64,000 nucleotides of DNA from JANQHS01 sp965227315 (GCA_965227315.1 OZ245737.1:1116001-1180000); one strand, 5' to 3'. Counted from the stretch's first letter, positions 42,206 to 51,302 are shown. Notes: generated by a model not told the origin, from the sequence alone. Translations and numbers: made by a program.

Positions 42206-43239
42206 TCCGGGAAATGATTCCAACCCTGGGCCTTGATCGGCACATTGTTTCCCGAGCGGGTGATCAATACTGGCCCGGTACCTTCTTCCACATATCCAAT
42301 GGCGGTAATATCGGGATGGTTCTTGACCTTCTCAAAATCTTCAAGGCCAAGCGTAAACAGGAGTTCATAATCCTCTCCCCCATTCATGGCCGCCGTGGTC
42401 GGATCTATCCCAAAATCCATACAGGTCGACCTGGTCTCTTCGGCCAATGGGATCTTATCCTCATATACTTTGAATTTTTTTTCTGACTGGGTGCTTAAAT
42501 GCATCAACTCCGAAGCCAGGCCATCCGAAATATCGATCATCGAGCTTGGTACGATCCCAATCTCCGATAGGGAATGGATCAGGTCTGTTCTGGCTTCCGG
42601 CTTCAACTGCCTTCCGACGAGATATGAAAATTGCTCGATATCCGGTTGCATATCCGGATTGGCCTGAAATTCCTTTTTTTCCCTTTCCAGAACATGCATT
42701 CCCATATATGCACCACCTAGGTCTCCGGAAACGCAGATCACGTCCTTGACCTTGGCACTGTTTCGATAGGAAAGTGTGTCTTTGGTAGAGATACCGATGG
42801 CCGTCACATTGATAAACAACCCCGATCTGGAAGCAGTGGTATCTCCTCCGACTACCGACACTTCATAATTTTTGCAAGCCAGTTCAACGCCCCGGTAAAA
42901 TTCCTCTACAGCCTCGACCGTGAATTTGCTGCTCAAACCTATAGACACTGTAAGGTATTGTGGAATGGCATTCATCGCCACGATATCGGATAAACTGACC
43001 ACCACCGATTTGTATCCAAGGTGCTTCAAAGGCATATAGGAAAGATCAAAGTGGATTCCCTCGATCAGCGAATCCGTGCTCATGATCAAAGAACTTTTCC
43101 CGCCCAGGTCCATCACTGCCGCATCATCGCCGATCCCCTTGGAAATCCCCTTTGGTTCATCTCCCAAAGTCTCTTTAATACGCTCGATTAATCCAAACTC
43201 ACCGATGGAGTTTATATCCGTTGTTTTTTGATCTGACAT
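42196..43239 (-). CDS. thiL: Thiamine-monophosphate kinase
   Basis: ThiL phosphorylates thiamine monophosphate to the active diphosphate. The 347-residue protein has the full ATP-grasp-like PurM fold signatures: 'IGEFGLIERI', 'IGDDAAVMDL' (Mg/ATP Asp pair), 'MSTDSLIEGIHFD', 'HLGYKSVVVSLSDIVAMNA', 'VVGGDTTAS' and 'MIDISDGLASELMHL', with 'NGGEDYELLFTL' near the C-terminus. It starts 9 bases after the methylmalonyl-CoA epimerase gene, probably one transcript, and overlaps a convergent hypothetical gene by 10 bases. Confidence 0.95.
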   Translation of the reverse strand: MSDQKTTDINSIGEFGLIERIKETLGDEPKGISKGIGDDAAVMDLGGKSSLIMSTDSLIEGIHFDLSYMPLKHLGYKSVVVSLSDIVAMNAIPQYLTVSIGLSSKFTVEAVEEFYRGVELACKNYEVSVVGGDTTASRSGLFINVTAIGISTKDTLSYRNSAKVKDVICVSGDLGGAYMGMHVLEREKKEFQANPDMQPDIEQFSYLVGRQLKPEARTDLIHSLSEIGIVPSSMIDISDGLASELMHLSTQSEKKFKVYEDKIPLAEETRSTCMDFGIDPTTAAMNGGEDYELLFTLGLEDFEKVKNHPDITAIGYVEEGTGPVLITRSGNNVPIKAQGWNHFPDQS

Positions 43240-43248
43240 TTGGCTTTT

Positions 43249-43650
43249 CTAGTTTTTCTCCTGGCATAATTCGACCAAAATCCCGCCAGTACTTTTGGGG
43301 TGCAAAAATGCAATAAGCTTATTATCGGCACCCTCTTTTGGGGTTTCATTTAACAAAGCGAATCCGGCTTCCCGTAATCTTTGAATTTCAGTATGAATGT
43401 CATCCACATCAAAGGCAATATGATGCATTCCCTCTCCTCTTTTTTCGATGAATTTCCGGATTGCCGAATCCGGTTTGGTAGCCTCCAGCAATTCGATCTT
43501 TGAATCTCCCATTTGATAAAAATGGGTTGTTACCCCCTCGCTATCAACCGTTTCCGATTTATAGCCTTCTCTTGCAAAAAGCAGATCAAACACCTTTTTG
43601 GCCTGATCAAGATCAGCCACTGCCACTCCGATATGTTCAATTTTATTCAT
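43249..43650 (-). CDS. mce: Methylmalonyl-CoA epimerase
   Basis: The ATG at 43650 begins 'MNKIEHIGVAVADLDQA', the standard start; the frame open to 43803 runs into the divergent gene and is not used. The 133-residue VOC-fold protein carries the metal ligands His6, the His of 'GEGMHHIAFDVDD' and Glu in 'GILVELCQ'. It converts (S)- to (R)-methylmalonyl-CoA in propionate and branched-chain acid metabolism. It heads a two-gene unit with thiL. Confidence 0.93.
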   Translation of the reverse strand: MNKIEHIGVAVADLDQAKKVFDLLFAREGYKSETVDSEGVTTHFYQMGDSKIELLEATKPDSAIRKFIEKRGEGMHHIAFDVDDIHTEIQRLREAGFALLNETPKEGADNKLIAFLHPKSTGGILVELCQEKN

Positions 43651-43714
43651 AGAAAGAAACAGATTATTTAATTTTCGCGTTTTAGGCATAAAAGCTACAA
43701 TAAAATCTATTCTA

Positions 43715-44122
43715 ATGGCCCTAGACCTCGATTTAAACGTTGAAATTGCCGGCATCCAAAAGGAGATCATGGAGTATCTCGGATTAAGATCCGAGAACCT
43801 CATTTTTGACTATCGGGAAAATGAGCAGCAGGTTGAACTCCACCTGATCACCGTAAACAGCCGCCACAATCAGTCTTTCTTATTCCACAAAGAAGTCGGC
43901 ATCGATCGCATTGATGCGTTGAGAAAGATGTACAATTATGTCAGGCACAAAAAGCAAAAAGAAAACAGCTATACCATACAGTGGATCGTGGACGGCGAAT
44001 CGGAGCTTCATACCAGTTATTTTCGTGCAAATAACATCTTCGACGCACTTGATAAGCTGTATTATGGAAGGGATATGAACACAATCAATGTTTTTAGTGT
44101 TGTACTTAATCCGGTATCTTAG
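43715..44122 (+). CDS. Conserved hypothetical protein
   Basis: The 135-residue protein starts at ATG 43715, 64 bases from the divergent mce gene. It is soluble and mixed alpha/beta: 'VEIAGIQKEIMEYLGLRSEN', 'YTIQWIVDGESELHTSYFRA', 'ALDKLYYGRDMNTINVFSVV'. I cannot name a domain, but proteins of this size and sequence style are common in Bacteroidota next to housekeeping genes. It sits 8 bases before the A-type Fe-S carrier gene, so a link to cofactor assembly is possible but unsupported by motif. A one-mismatch -7 element (TAATTTTC) lies near 43668. Confidence 0.7.
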   Translation: MALDLDLNVEIAGIQKEIMEYLGLRSENLIFDYRENEQQVELHLITVNSRHNQSFLFHKEVGIDRIDALRKMYNYVRHKKQKENSYTIQWIVDGESELHTSYFRANNIFDALDKLYYGRDMNTINVFSVVLNPVS

Positions 44123-44130
44123 CGACTCAT

Positions 44131-44457
44131 ATGATCCAGGTAAGCGATAAAGCAAAAGAAAAGATTGACCAATTAATGGTCGAAGAGGGTTATTCACCAG
44201 AACACAAGGTCAGGGTTTCCGTGAAAGGCGGTGGCTGCTCAGGGCTGATGTACGACCTCACCTTTGATACTAAATTGGAGGATGGAGATGAGATCTTCAG
44301 CGATAAGGGCGTGGAGGTGATCGTGGACAAAAGAAGTATGCTATACCTTCTTGGAACCACCCTGGATTTCTCGGATGGATTAAATGGCAAGGGGTTTCAA
44401 TTCCTTAACCCAAATGCTTCTCGTACCTGTGGTTGCGGAGAAAGCTTTGCGGTCTAA
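44131..44457 (+). CDS. A-type iron-sulfur cluster carrier (IscA/SufA/ErpA family)
   Basis: The 108-residue protein has the three conserved cysteines of the family: Cys36 in 'GGGCSGLMYDL', and Cys100 and Cys102 in 'RTCGCGESF'. 'VDKRSMLYLLGTTLDF' precedes the 'FQFLNPNA' strand as expected. It receives and passes on iron or Fe-S clusters. Which of IscA, SufA or ErpA it replaces cannot be told. It follows the hypothetical gene by 8 bases and overlaps purF by 4 bases at the stop codons. Confidence 0.93.
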   Translation: MIQVSDKAKEKIDQLMVEEGYSPEHKVRVSVKGGGCSGLMYDLTFDTKLEDGDEIFSDKGVEVIVDKRSMLYLLGTTLDFSDGLNGKGFQFLNPNASRTCGCGESFAV

Positions 44458-46346
44458 TAAGCCCGCTCAAGGCTACCCTTCATAAAGTTAATATAGGATT
44501 TGTTCACTACCCTGGTACCACCTCCTGTGGGATAGTTACCTGTAAAATACCAATCTCCATTATGGTTTGGACAGGCTTCATGGAGACCTTCAATAGTTTG
44601 GTAGATCACTGACACCTTTGCCTTGACATCTTCCTTGACAATGATCTTGCTGATCATATCCGTGATCTCTTGATTGCTGAATTCATCGAAAAGGTCCTTC
44701 ACATGATTCTTATCCGTTCCGTTGGATTTGCTCAGACTCTCCTCACAATGTGCAAGTGTTCTCTCGAGAAGTTCTTCTTTGTTGTTCTCTTCAATCAGCT
44801 TCAATAAGGCACGAAAAGCAACAAAATCGTGCATTTTGGACATATCAATTCCATAGCAATCAGGGTACCTGATCTGGGGTGCGGATGAGACAACCACGAT
44901 CTTTTTGGGGTTCAGACGATCGAGAATATGAAGGATACTTTTCTCTAGTGTAGTTCCTCTGACGATGGAATCATCCATGACGACCAGCGTATCTATGCCC
45001 TTATTGATCACCTCATAGGTTGTATCATAAACATGGGCAACCATGTCATCCCGCTCATTATCATTGGTAATGAAGGTCCTTAACTTAACATCCTTGATCA
45101 CCAACTTTTCCACCCTCACCCTTTTTGAAATAATTTCCTGTCTTTGCTCTTCTGTCAGCTCCTCACTCAACAGTTGTTCTGATTTCTGCTGATTCAGTCT
45201 CTTATCCAACTCCTCGATCATGCCTAAGAATGCTGTTTCAGCCGTATTTGGAATGTAGGAGAAAACCGTATTCTCAAGGTCATTGTCGATTTCGTGAAGG
45301 ATTTGAGGGACAAGAAGCTCTCCCAACTTCTTTCTTTCCCGGTAGATATCTGGGTCCGTACCTCTGGAAAAATAGATCCTCTCGAAACTGCAACTCTTTC
45401 TCTCGCTTTCCTCGATAAACTGTTCCACCTTATGGTTTCCGTGCTTGTCCAGAATTACGGCATGCGCTCTTGGGATCTCGTGGATCTCCGAATAATCAAT
45501 ATTGAATACGGTCTTGATCGCAGGTTTTTCCGAGGCAACTACAAAGAACTCCTCATCGGAAAAGTAATAACCCGGTCTGATACCATTGGGATCCCTGGCC
45601 ACGAAGCCGGCGCCGTATCCGGTCAGGCCTGCCATCATATACCCCCCGTCAAAATCCCTGGTAGCCTTCTTCAAAACCTGAGTCAGATCGAGGTTATCCT
45701 CTATGAAAAGGCTCAACTCAGAGGGGCTGAGCTGATCTTTATACTCATCAATGATCTCATCATTTGCCTTGTCAAGGAAATGACCGATCTTCTCCATGAC
45801 CGTTACGGTATCTGTCTTTTCCCTTGGATGCTGTCCGATGGACATCATGAATTCGAAGAGCTCGTCCACATTGGTCAGGTTGAAATTGCCTGCCATCATC
45901 AGATTGCGGCTTTTCCAGTTGCTTTCACGGACCATGGGATGACATACCGAAAGGGTATTCTTTCCATGGGTCCCATACCTTAGATGTCCAAGCAAGAGTT
46001 CTCCTGAAAAATCAACTTTTCCCTTGATCCAATCGGCATCAAGGTATTTTTCAGCGTTTTTGGAATAGGCCTTTTTGTATGCCTTCTGAACACGACCGAA
46101 CAGATCCTCCATAGGCTGACGAGCGATCGACCTTTGACGGCTGAAATATTTACCACCGGGTTCTGAATCCAGCTTGATCGTCCCGATCCCGGCACCATCC
46201 TGTCCCCTGTTGTGCTGCTTTTCCATGAGTAAAAAAAGCTTGTTCATCGGATACATGGGAGAACCGTATTTATCGATGAAATACTGTAAGGGCTTCTTGA
46301 GTCTTACAAGTGCAATTCCACACTCATGTTTTATTTGATCGCTCAT
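44454..46346 (-). CDS. purF: Amidophosphoribosyltransferase, extended Bacteroidota form
   Basis: The 630-residue protein is about 130 residues longer than typical PurF. The nucleophile is Cys9 ('KHECGIALVRL'), implying removal of an eight-residue propeptide as in Bacillus PurF. The glutaminase domain shows 'QHNRGQDGAGIG', 'LLGHLRYGTHG' and 'GGYMMAGLTGYG'; the phosphoribosyltransferase domain has 'TLVVMDDSIVRGTT'. Between them is a charged helical insert near residues 385-425. It catalyses the first committed step of purine synthesis; Bacteroidota often have a second, standard PurF as well. A full -7 element lies 26 bases upstream. Confidence 0.9.
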   Translation of the reverse strand: MSDQIKHECGIALVRLKKPLQYFIDKYGSPMYPMNKLFLLMEKQHNRGQDGAGIGTIKLDSEPGGKYFSRQRSIARQPMEDLFGRVQKAYKKAYSKNAEKYLDADWIKGKVDFSGELLLGHLRYGTHGKNTLSVCHPMVRESNWKSRNLMMAGNFNLTNVDELFEFMMSIGQHPREKTDTVTVMEKIGHFLDKANDEIIDEYKDQLSPSELSLFIEDNLDLTQVLKKATRDFDGGYMMAGLTGYGAGFVARDPNGIRPGYYFSDEEFFVVASEKPAIKTVFNIDYSEIHEIPRAHAVILDKHGNHKVEQFIEESERKSCSFERIYFSRGTDPDIYRERKKLGELLVPQILHEIDNDLENTVFSYIPNTAETAFLGMIEELDKRLNQQKSEQLLSEELTEEQRQEIISKRVRVEKLVIKDVKLRTFITNDNERDDMVAHVYDTTYEVINKGIDTLVVMDDSIVRGTTLEKSILHILDRLNPKKIVVVSSAPQIRYPDCYGIDMSKMHDFVAFRALLKLIEENNKEELLERTLAHCEESLSKSNGTDKNHVKDLFDEFSNQEITDMISKIIVKEDVKAKVSVIYQTIEGLHEACPNHNGDWYFTGNYPTGGGTRVVNKSYINFMKGSLERAY

Positions 46347-46371
46347 TGTTTAGGTGGAAGATTTCAGAACA

Positions 46372-46379
46372 CAAAGTTA
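46372..46379 (-). promoter_or_regulatory. Bacteroidota-type -7 promoter element for purF
   Basis: The minus strand reads TAACTTTG, a full TAnnTTTG match, in the 48-base gap between the purF start (46346) and the stop of the upstream secreted-protein gene. No good -33 partner was seen. It suggests that purF is transcribed from its own promoter although it follows another minus-strand gene closely. Confidence 0.5.
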
Positions 46380-46394
46380 ATTACTATGGTTCGG

Positions 46395-46997
46395 CTAATT
46401 GCTATCGGGGTTTTCAACCAAATAGTTATAATCCAGGACCAGCTGTTGGAGATTCGAAAAAGAGTAGGCATTCTTCTGAAATTTTTCCTTTATCCAGGCC
46501 TGATCATAAAAAATTAACTCAGATTGCTCCCTAAAGTTCTCTTCGGTAACCTTGTATGCCTGGCCCTCTTTTCCGAGATAGACCTCAACAAACAGAATCT
46601 TTCCGAATATTCCGTTGAACTCTTCCCCATCACTGGGCTTCCACATTGTTGTTTTCCGAACTTCCCTGTTGTACAGAGTGACGGGACCGGGGATAATCTC
46701 CTTCATCATAATATTCGCCGAAGGCAATCCTTGTTGTGTAACCTTGACCGATTTATAGACAGTATCCCTGATCACCAGGCACTTCAATGAGCTCACCTTG
46801 TATTTTTTTACCACCATGGATTTCTCAGAGGCATGAGCAAGACTGATCTTGCTTTCCGATACGGACTGTATGAATCCGTAAATGGTGTCCTCTTCAAGTG
46901 TGACGACGTAGTCATCCGATAGGGGCACCTGAGCAATACCGGCAACCCCAACGAACAAGATGAAAATAAAAGCAAAAAAGGATTTCAAAGCATTCAA
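46395..46997 (-). CDS. Secreted protein of unknown function
   Basis: The 200-residue protein has a signal peptide with a phenylalanine/leucine-rich core cut near 'GIAQVP' (residue 22). The mature part is beta-rich in its first half ('YVVTLEEDTIYGFIQSVSES' and 'KKYKVSSLKCLVIRDTVYKS') and ends in a helix with 'SNLQQLVLDYNYLVENPDSN'. This is a general pattern of small periplasmic or outer-membrane-associated proteins in Bacteroidota; no family is certain. It lies 41 bases after birA on the same strand. Confidence 0.7.
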   Translation of the reverse strand: MNALKSFFAFIFILFVGVAGIAQVPLSDDYVVTLEEDTIYGFIQSVSESKISLAHASEKSMVVKKYKVSSLKCLVIRDTVYKSVKVTQQGLPSANIMMKEIIPGPVTLYNREVRKTTMWKPSDGEEFNGIFGKILFVEVYLGKEGQAYKVTEENFREQSELIFYDQAWIKEKFQKNAYSFSNLQQLVLDYNYLVENPDSN

Positions 46998-47038
46998 ATG
47001 ACCAAAGAGCCTGACAAAAGTTCAGTTTCAAAGTAAAA

Positions 47039-47803
47039 TTACACGAAGCGAAGATTTTCTACATTCTCGGATCTAAGAATTTGCCCGTCTTCATCCAGAA
47101 CTATCATGGCCTCTCCGTTTTTGTTTACCCCACTAAAGACCCCGGTATAAGAGTCGCCTTCAAATTGAAACTCACAATTGGACCCAATGCCCATGAGCGA
47201 ATCCTGATACAAACGATGGACTTCTTCCCTTTCGAAGTGTTGTTCGTCCAATAGGCCTCGGAAAGCAGACTCCGAAATTGTGGTAAAGATCCGATCCGCA
47301 GAAAAATCCACAGAGGCAATACCGATCAGCGAAATACCTTCAAAAGGATTGGTTTTTTGGCTCAGGTTGATCCCAATCCCAATAATCGTCGATTCGATCA
47401 TGCCACCCTGGATGACATTTTCGATCAAAATACCTCCGATTTTCTTGCCAAGAAAGTAAATATCATTGGGCCACTTGATCTGAAAATTTCCCCTGGAAAC
47501 ATAAGGTTGAAGAGTATCAATGATGGAAAGGGAAACCACCTGTGTGATCAGAAATCGTTCTTCGACAGGAAGTGATAATTCTCTTACGGCGAGCGTAAAT
47601 GTGAGGTCTTTTCCTTCCTCAGAATACCATTGATTACCCCGCCTACCCTTGCCTTGGGTTTGGGAAGCGGTTACAACAACGAATGAGTCCAGGAGATCAT
47701 TCTCTGACAACTTTTCTTTGGCATAATCATTGGTCGAGGGTAGGGAATCAAAAAAAATGACAGGTTGACCGTATACGGTGTCAGGAAAAATATCGTTGGT
47801 CAA
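47039..47803 (-). CDS. birA: Biotin-[acetyl-CoA-carboxylase] ligase, monofunctional
   Basis: The 254-residue protein is a class I biotin ligase: it lacks the N-terminal helix-turn-helix of E. coli BirA, so it is not a repressor. Catalytic blocks are 'DSLPSTNDYAKE', 'QTQGKGRRGNQWYS' (biotinyl-AMP loop), 'IKWPNDIYFLGKKIGGILIE' and 'IIGIGINLSQ'. It activates biotin and attaches it to acetyl-CoA carboxylase and related carboxylases. The start appears to be TTG at 47803, because no ATG precedes the conserved core. It diverges from rsfS, whose start is 34 bases away. Confidence 0.93.
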   Translation of the reverse strand: MTNDIFPDTVYGQPVIFFDSLPSTNDYAKEKLSENDLLDSFVVVTASQTQGKGRRGNQWYSEEGKDLTFTLAVRELSLPVEERFLITQVVSLSIIDTLQPYVSRGNFQIKWPNDIYFLGKKIGGILIENVIQGGMIESTIIGIGINLSQKTNPFEGISLIGIASVDFSADRIFTTISESAFRGLLDEQHFEREEVHRLYQDSLMGIGSNCEFQFEGDSYTGVFSGVNKNGEAMIVLDEDGQILRSENVENLRFV

Positions 47804-47837
47804 CTTATTCGTAGATTTAGAAAAAGAAACGTGCTCA

Positions 47838-48236
47838 TTGGCAAAGGTAAAAAGAGGTCAAAATAATTCCGAAGATATCCGAGATAGCATCGTGGAGGGG
47901 ATGGTGGAAAAAAAAGCCGAAAACATCATTGTAATTGACATAAGAAAACTTTTTAACCCTTTGGCAGACTTTTTAGTGATCTGCAGTGCCACTTCCGAAC
48001 GGCATGCCGAAGCGGTTTCCGAAGAGATTGAAAAAATGGTTTTAAAAAACCAAAATGAGCACCCCTGGGTTTCAGAGGGAAAAGATCTGAACGAATGGAT
48101 CATTTTGGATTATATCAATGTGGTGTCCCATGTATTCCTTGAAGAGAAAAGGGAGCATTTTGCTCTCGAAGAACTTTGGGGTGATGGACTGCTGACAAAG
48201 ATCGAAATAGGCAATAGCAAATTAATCACCGATTAG
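47838..48236 (+). CDS. rsfS: Ribosomal silencing factor RsfS
   Basis: RsfS binds ribosomal protein uL14 and blocks subunit joining when nutrients are low. I place the start at TTG 47838, which gives 'MAKVKRGQNN' and 132 residues, matching the family; the frame open to 47778 overlaps birA. Conserved blocks are 'DSIVEGMVEKKAENIIVIDI', 'DFLVICSATSERHAEAVSEE', 'PWVSEGKDLNEWIILDYINV' and 'HFALEELWGD'. It is followed by ftsH after 20 bases, an arrangement common in Bacteroidota. Confidence 0.93.
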   Translation: MAKVKRGQNNSEDIRDSIVEGMVEKKAENIIVIDIRKLFNPLADFLVICSATSERHAEAVSEEIEKMVLKNQNEHPWVSEGKDLNEWIILDYINVVSHVFLEEKREHFALEELWGDGLLTKIEIGNSKLITD

Positions 48237-48256
48237 ACGGTAAAAAAGACAAAATA

Positions 48257-50446
48257 GTGGACCAACCAAAAAAACAGAATAAAGGGTTCTTGCCGGGCAA
48301 GGGAGGAAGGCCAAACTACCAGTTGTATTTCATTTTGGCCCTGATCGGGATGGTAATCCTTGTCACCATGGTGAACAGAGCTTCTTCTACCATTACCATT
48401 ACCCCAAGGAAATTCAAGGAGATGATGCTCTCCAATGATGTTCAGGAGGTCGTTTTGATCAAAAACAGGGACCTGGTTGAGGTAACCTTGAAGGATGAAG
48501 CCCTGAAAAATGAAAAGTACAGAAGAGAAATAGAGGATCGAGGACCATTCACATTAAACAATGGACCGCATTATTCATTTCAAATCCCGTCTGTTGAAAC
48601 GTTTGACAGGGAGTTTAAGGAAATTGAAGATGAACTATCCGAATCCGATCGAATAGGTTATAAGATCGACAATCGGTCGGATTTCACCAGTTACCTGCTA
48701 AACTGGGGATTCCTGTTCCTGATCCTGTTCGGCTTCTGGTTCTTGATGAGAAGAATGACGGGAGGCGGAGGCCCTGGTGGTCAGATCTTCAATATCGGAA
48801 AGTCAAAGGCTGCATTGTTTGATGCTGAAAACCAGGTTAAGATCACTTTCAAGGATGTTGCAGGAGCGGAGGAAGCCAAGGAAGAGGTCAAGGAGATCGT
48901 TGAGTTTTTAAAGGAACCGGCAAAATTCACAAAGCTCGGAGGCAAGATCCCAAAGGGTGCTTTGCTGGTCGGATCACCCGGAACAGGTAAAACCTTGCTG
49001 GCCAAAGCAGTAGCAGGAGAAGCGGGCGTACCCTTCTTTTCCTTGTCAGGATCCGATTTTGTGGAAATGTTTGTTGGCGTCGGGGCTGCCAGAGTCCGCG
49101 ACCTGTTCAAGCAGGCGAAGGAAAAAGCTCCTGCCATTATCTTCATTGACGAAGTCGATGCCATCGGTAGAAGTCGGGGAAGAGGTCAGTTGCCCGGAGC
49201 CAATGACGAAAGAGAAAATACACTGAATAGCCTTTTGGTTGAAATGGACGGATTTTCCACCGATTCAGGAGTGATCATCCTCGCTGCAACCAACAGGCCC
49301 GATGTTCTGGATTCGGCCCTATTGAGGCCTGGACGTTTTGACCGCCAGATCAGCATCGACAAGCCCGATATTGCGGGACGTGCAGCGATCTTCAAGGTTC
49401 ATATGAAGGACCTAAAGCTTCACTCCGAAGTGGATTCAAAAAAACTTGCCGCTCAGACCCCTGGCTTCGCAGGTGCTGAGATCGCAAACGTATGCAACGA
49501 AGCTGCGTTGATCGCAGCCCGGAAAAACAGGAATGAAGTTCATATGGACGATTTCCAGGATGCAATCGACCGGGTTATCGGAGGTTTGGAGAAAAAGACA
49601 AAGATCATCTCCCCCGAAGAGAAAGAAATTGTCGCTTATCATGAAGCCGGGCATGCCGTGGCAGGTTGGTTCCTTGAGCATGCGGATCCATTGGTAAAGG
49701 TGAGCATCGTGCCTCGTGGGATCGCGGCACTCGGATATGCCCAATATCTTCCGAAAGAGCAATTCCTGCATACCGAAGAGCAGCTGTTCGATGACCTTTG
49801 TATGGCATTGGGTGGAAGAGTTGCCGAAGAGATCATTTTCGGGAAAATTTCAACCGGTGCGCTCAGCGATCTGGAAAGAATTACGAAAATGGCCTATGGA
49901 ATGGTGACCATTTATGGGATGAACGAGAAGATCGGAAACCTTTCGTTCTACGATTCCAAGCAAAGCGATTATTCATTTACGAAACCTTATTCCGAATCCA
50001 CCTCCCAAACCATTGATGAAGAGGTTCGGAATATTGTGGCAAAGGCACATAAGCATACCTATGAGTTGTTGAATGAAAAGCGTGAGGAACTCGAAAAGGT
50101 GGCCAAAGAATTGTTGAAAAAAGAGATCATTTATCAGGCCGACCTGGAAAAACTGATCGGCAAAAGACCATTCGAAAAACCCACCACCTATCAGGAATAC
50201 ATCAACAGGGAAGAAGAGAAAGAGCAGAAGTCTCCCCCCTCTTCTGAGGAATCGCAGGATAATACTTCAAACCAGGACTCTGGTGAAAAACCAGCAGAAC
50301 CCTTGAAGAAAGAATCACCTGAAAGTCCTTTACCTCAAACCGAAGAAGTCAGGCCTGAAAATAAAGGTCCGGAATCCGATGGAAAGGAAGGTGGCGAGGC
50401 GCTAAACCCTGAGTCAGAATCAGAAAGCAAAAGCTTGTTTGACTGA
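48257..50446 (+). CDS. ftsH: ATP-dependent zinc metalloprotease FtsH
   Basis: The 729-residue membrane protease starts at GTG. Two membrane segments (about 24-42 and 145-163) flank a periplasmic domain. The AAA+ domain has Walker A 'GSPGTGKT' near residue 239, Walker B 'IIFIDEVDAIG' and the SRH 'LLRPGRFDRQI'. The protease domain has the zinc motif HEAGH near residue 462 and the third ligand Asp in 'GALSDLERITKMA'. It degrades misfolded membrane proteins and regulators such as LpxC. The C-terminal 80 residues are a Glu/Pro/Ser-rich disordered tail, longer than in E. coli. lpxH follows 12 bases on. Confidence 0.96.
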   Translation: MDQPKKQNKGFLPGKGGRPNYQLYFILALIGMVILVTMVNRASSTITITPRKFKEMMLSNDVQEVVLIKNRDLVEVTLKDEALKNEKYRREIEDRGPFTLNNGPHYSFQIPSVETFDREFKEIEDELSESDRIGYKIDNRSDFTSYLLNWGFLFLILFGFWFLMRRMTGGGGPGGQIFNIGKSKAALFDAENQVKITFKDVAGAEEAKEEVKEIVEFLKEPAKFTKLGGKIPKGALLVGSPGTGKTLLAKAVAGEAGVPFFSLSGSDFVEMFVGVGAARVRDLFKQAKEKAPAIIFIDEVDAIGRSRGRGQLPGANDERENTLNSLLVEMDGFSTDSGVIILAATNRPDVLDSALLRPGRFDRQISIDKPDIAGRAAIFKVHMKDLKLHSEVDSKKLAAQTPGFAGAEIANVCNEAALIAARKNRNEVHMDDFQDAIDRVIGGLEKKTKIISPEEKEIVAYHEAGHAVAGWFLEHADPLVKVSIVPRGIAALGYAQYLPKEQFLHTEEQLFDDLCMALGGRVAEEIIFGKISTGALSDLERITKMAYGMVTIYGMNEKIGNLSFYDSKQSDYSFTKPYSESTSQTIDEEVRNIVAKAHKHTYELLNEKREELEKVAKELLKKEIIYQADLEKLIGKRPFEKPTTYQEYINREEEKEQKSPPSSEESQDNTSNQDSGEKPAEPLKKESPESPLPQTEEVRPENKGPESDGKEGGEALNPESESESKSLFD

Positions 50447-50458
50447 TTTTCAGTCTGC

Positions 50459-51244
50459 ATGAAAGAGAAGTTCCCTATTCTTGAAAACCTTGAGGTCTTA
50501 CCCGAGGGAAAGAAGATCTACTTCGCATCTGATTTCCATTTGGGTGCGCCAAATCATCAGTCGAGTCTGGAACGGGAGAAGAAATTGGTGCGTTGGCTTG
50601 ATTCGATCAAGCATGATGCGCATTCGATCTTTCTTTTGGGAGATCTCTTTGATTTTTGGTTCGAATACAAAACCGCCATACCAAAAGGCTTTATCAGGTT
50701 CCAGGCCAAATTGCTCGAGCTGGTGGAAAACGGGATTCCCGTTACCCTGTTTACGGGGAATCACGATATGTGGCTGTTCGATTACTTTCCCAAAGAGTTG
50801 GGAATACCTGTCATACGTGAAAGCGTAGAACTCAGGATCGGCTCCAAGAACCTTCTGATCGGACATGGCGATGGACTTGGACCAGGCGATCACACCTACA
50901 AGTTTCTCAAAAAGATCTTCGCCAATAAAACCTGTCAATGGCTTTTCAGGATGATCCACCCGGATCTTGGCATCAGGATAGCCCATGCCTGGAGCAGGAG
51001 AAGCAGGATCTCAAACACAAAAAGTCATGGCTTCGATGAGGAAACCGAAATGCTCATCCACTTCTGCAAGGAAGTAGAAAAGGATCGACATCATGACTAT
51101 TATGTTTTCGGCCACAGACACCTTCCGCTGGAAATTGAGATCTCTGACTCCTCAAAATATTTTAACCTGGGAGAATGGGTGAATTATTCCCCATACGGAG
51201 AATTCGATGGAAACCGATTTGAGCTAAAGGAGTTCAAAGCTTAA
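50459..51244 (+). CDS. lpxH: UDP-2,3-diacylglucosamine diphosphatase
   Basis: LpxH cuts UDP-2,3-diacylglucosamine to lipid X and UMP in lipid A synthesis. The 261-residue protein shows the calcineurin-like metal motifs in order: 'FASDFHLGA', 'LLGDLFDFW', 'FTGNHDMWL', 'IGHGDGLGP' and 'YYVFGHRHLPLE'. The helical insert with 'RRSRISNTKSHGF' is typical for lipid binding. Position directly after ftsH is notable because FtsH controls lipid A flux through LpxC in other bacteria; here this is context, not proof. Confidence 0.92.
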   Translation: MKEKFPILENLEVLPEGKKIYFASDFHLGAPNHQSSLEREKKLVRWLDSIKHDAHSIFLLGDLFDFWFEYKTAIPKGFIRFQAKLLELVENGIPVTLFTGNHDMWLFDYFPKELGIPVIRESVELRIGSKNLLIGHGDGLGPGDHTYKFLKKIFANKTCQWLFRMIHPDLGIRIAHAWSRRSRISNTKSHGFDEETEMLIHFCKEVEKDRHHDYYVFGHRHLPLEIEISDSSKYFNLGEWVNYSPYGEFDGNRFELKEFKA

Positions 51245-51302
51245 ATCAGCCTGACACTTCAATTCCAAAAATTTAGTTCTTTCGCCGCTTAAGGGATCTC
51301 TT

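Noticed and set aside
43651..43803. 51-residue extension of methylmalonyl-CoA epimerase
   Set aside because: The conserved protein starts at MNKIEHIG; the extension overlaps the divergent gene at 43715.
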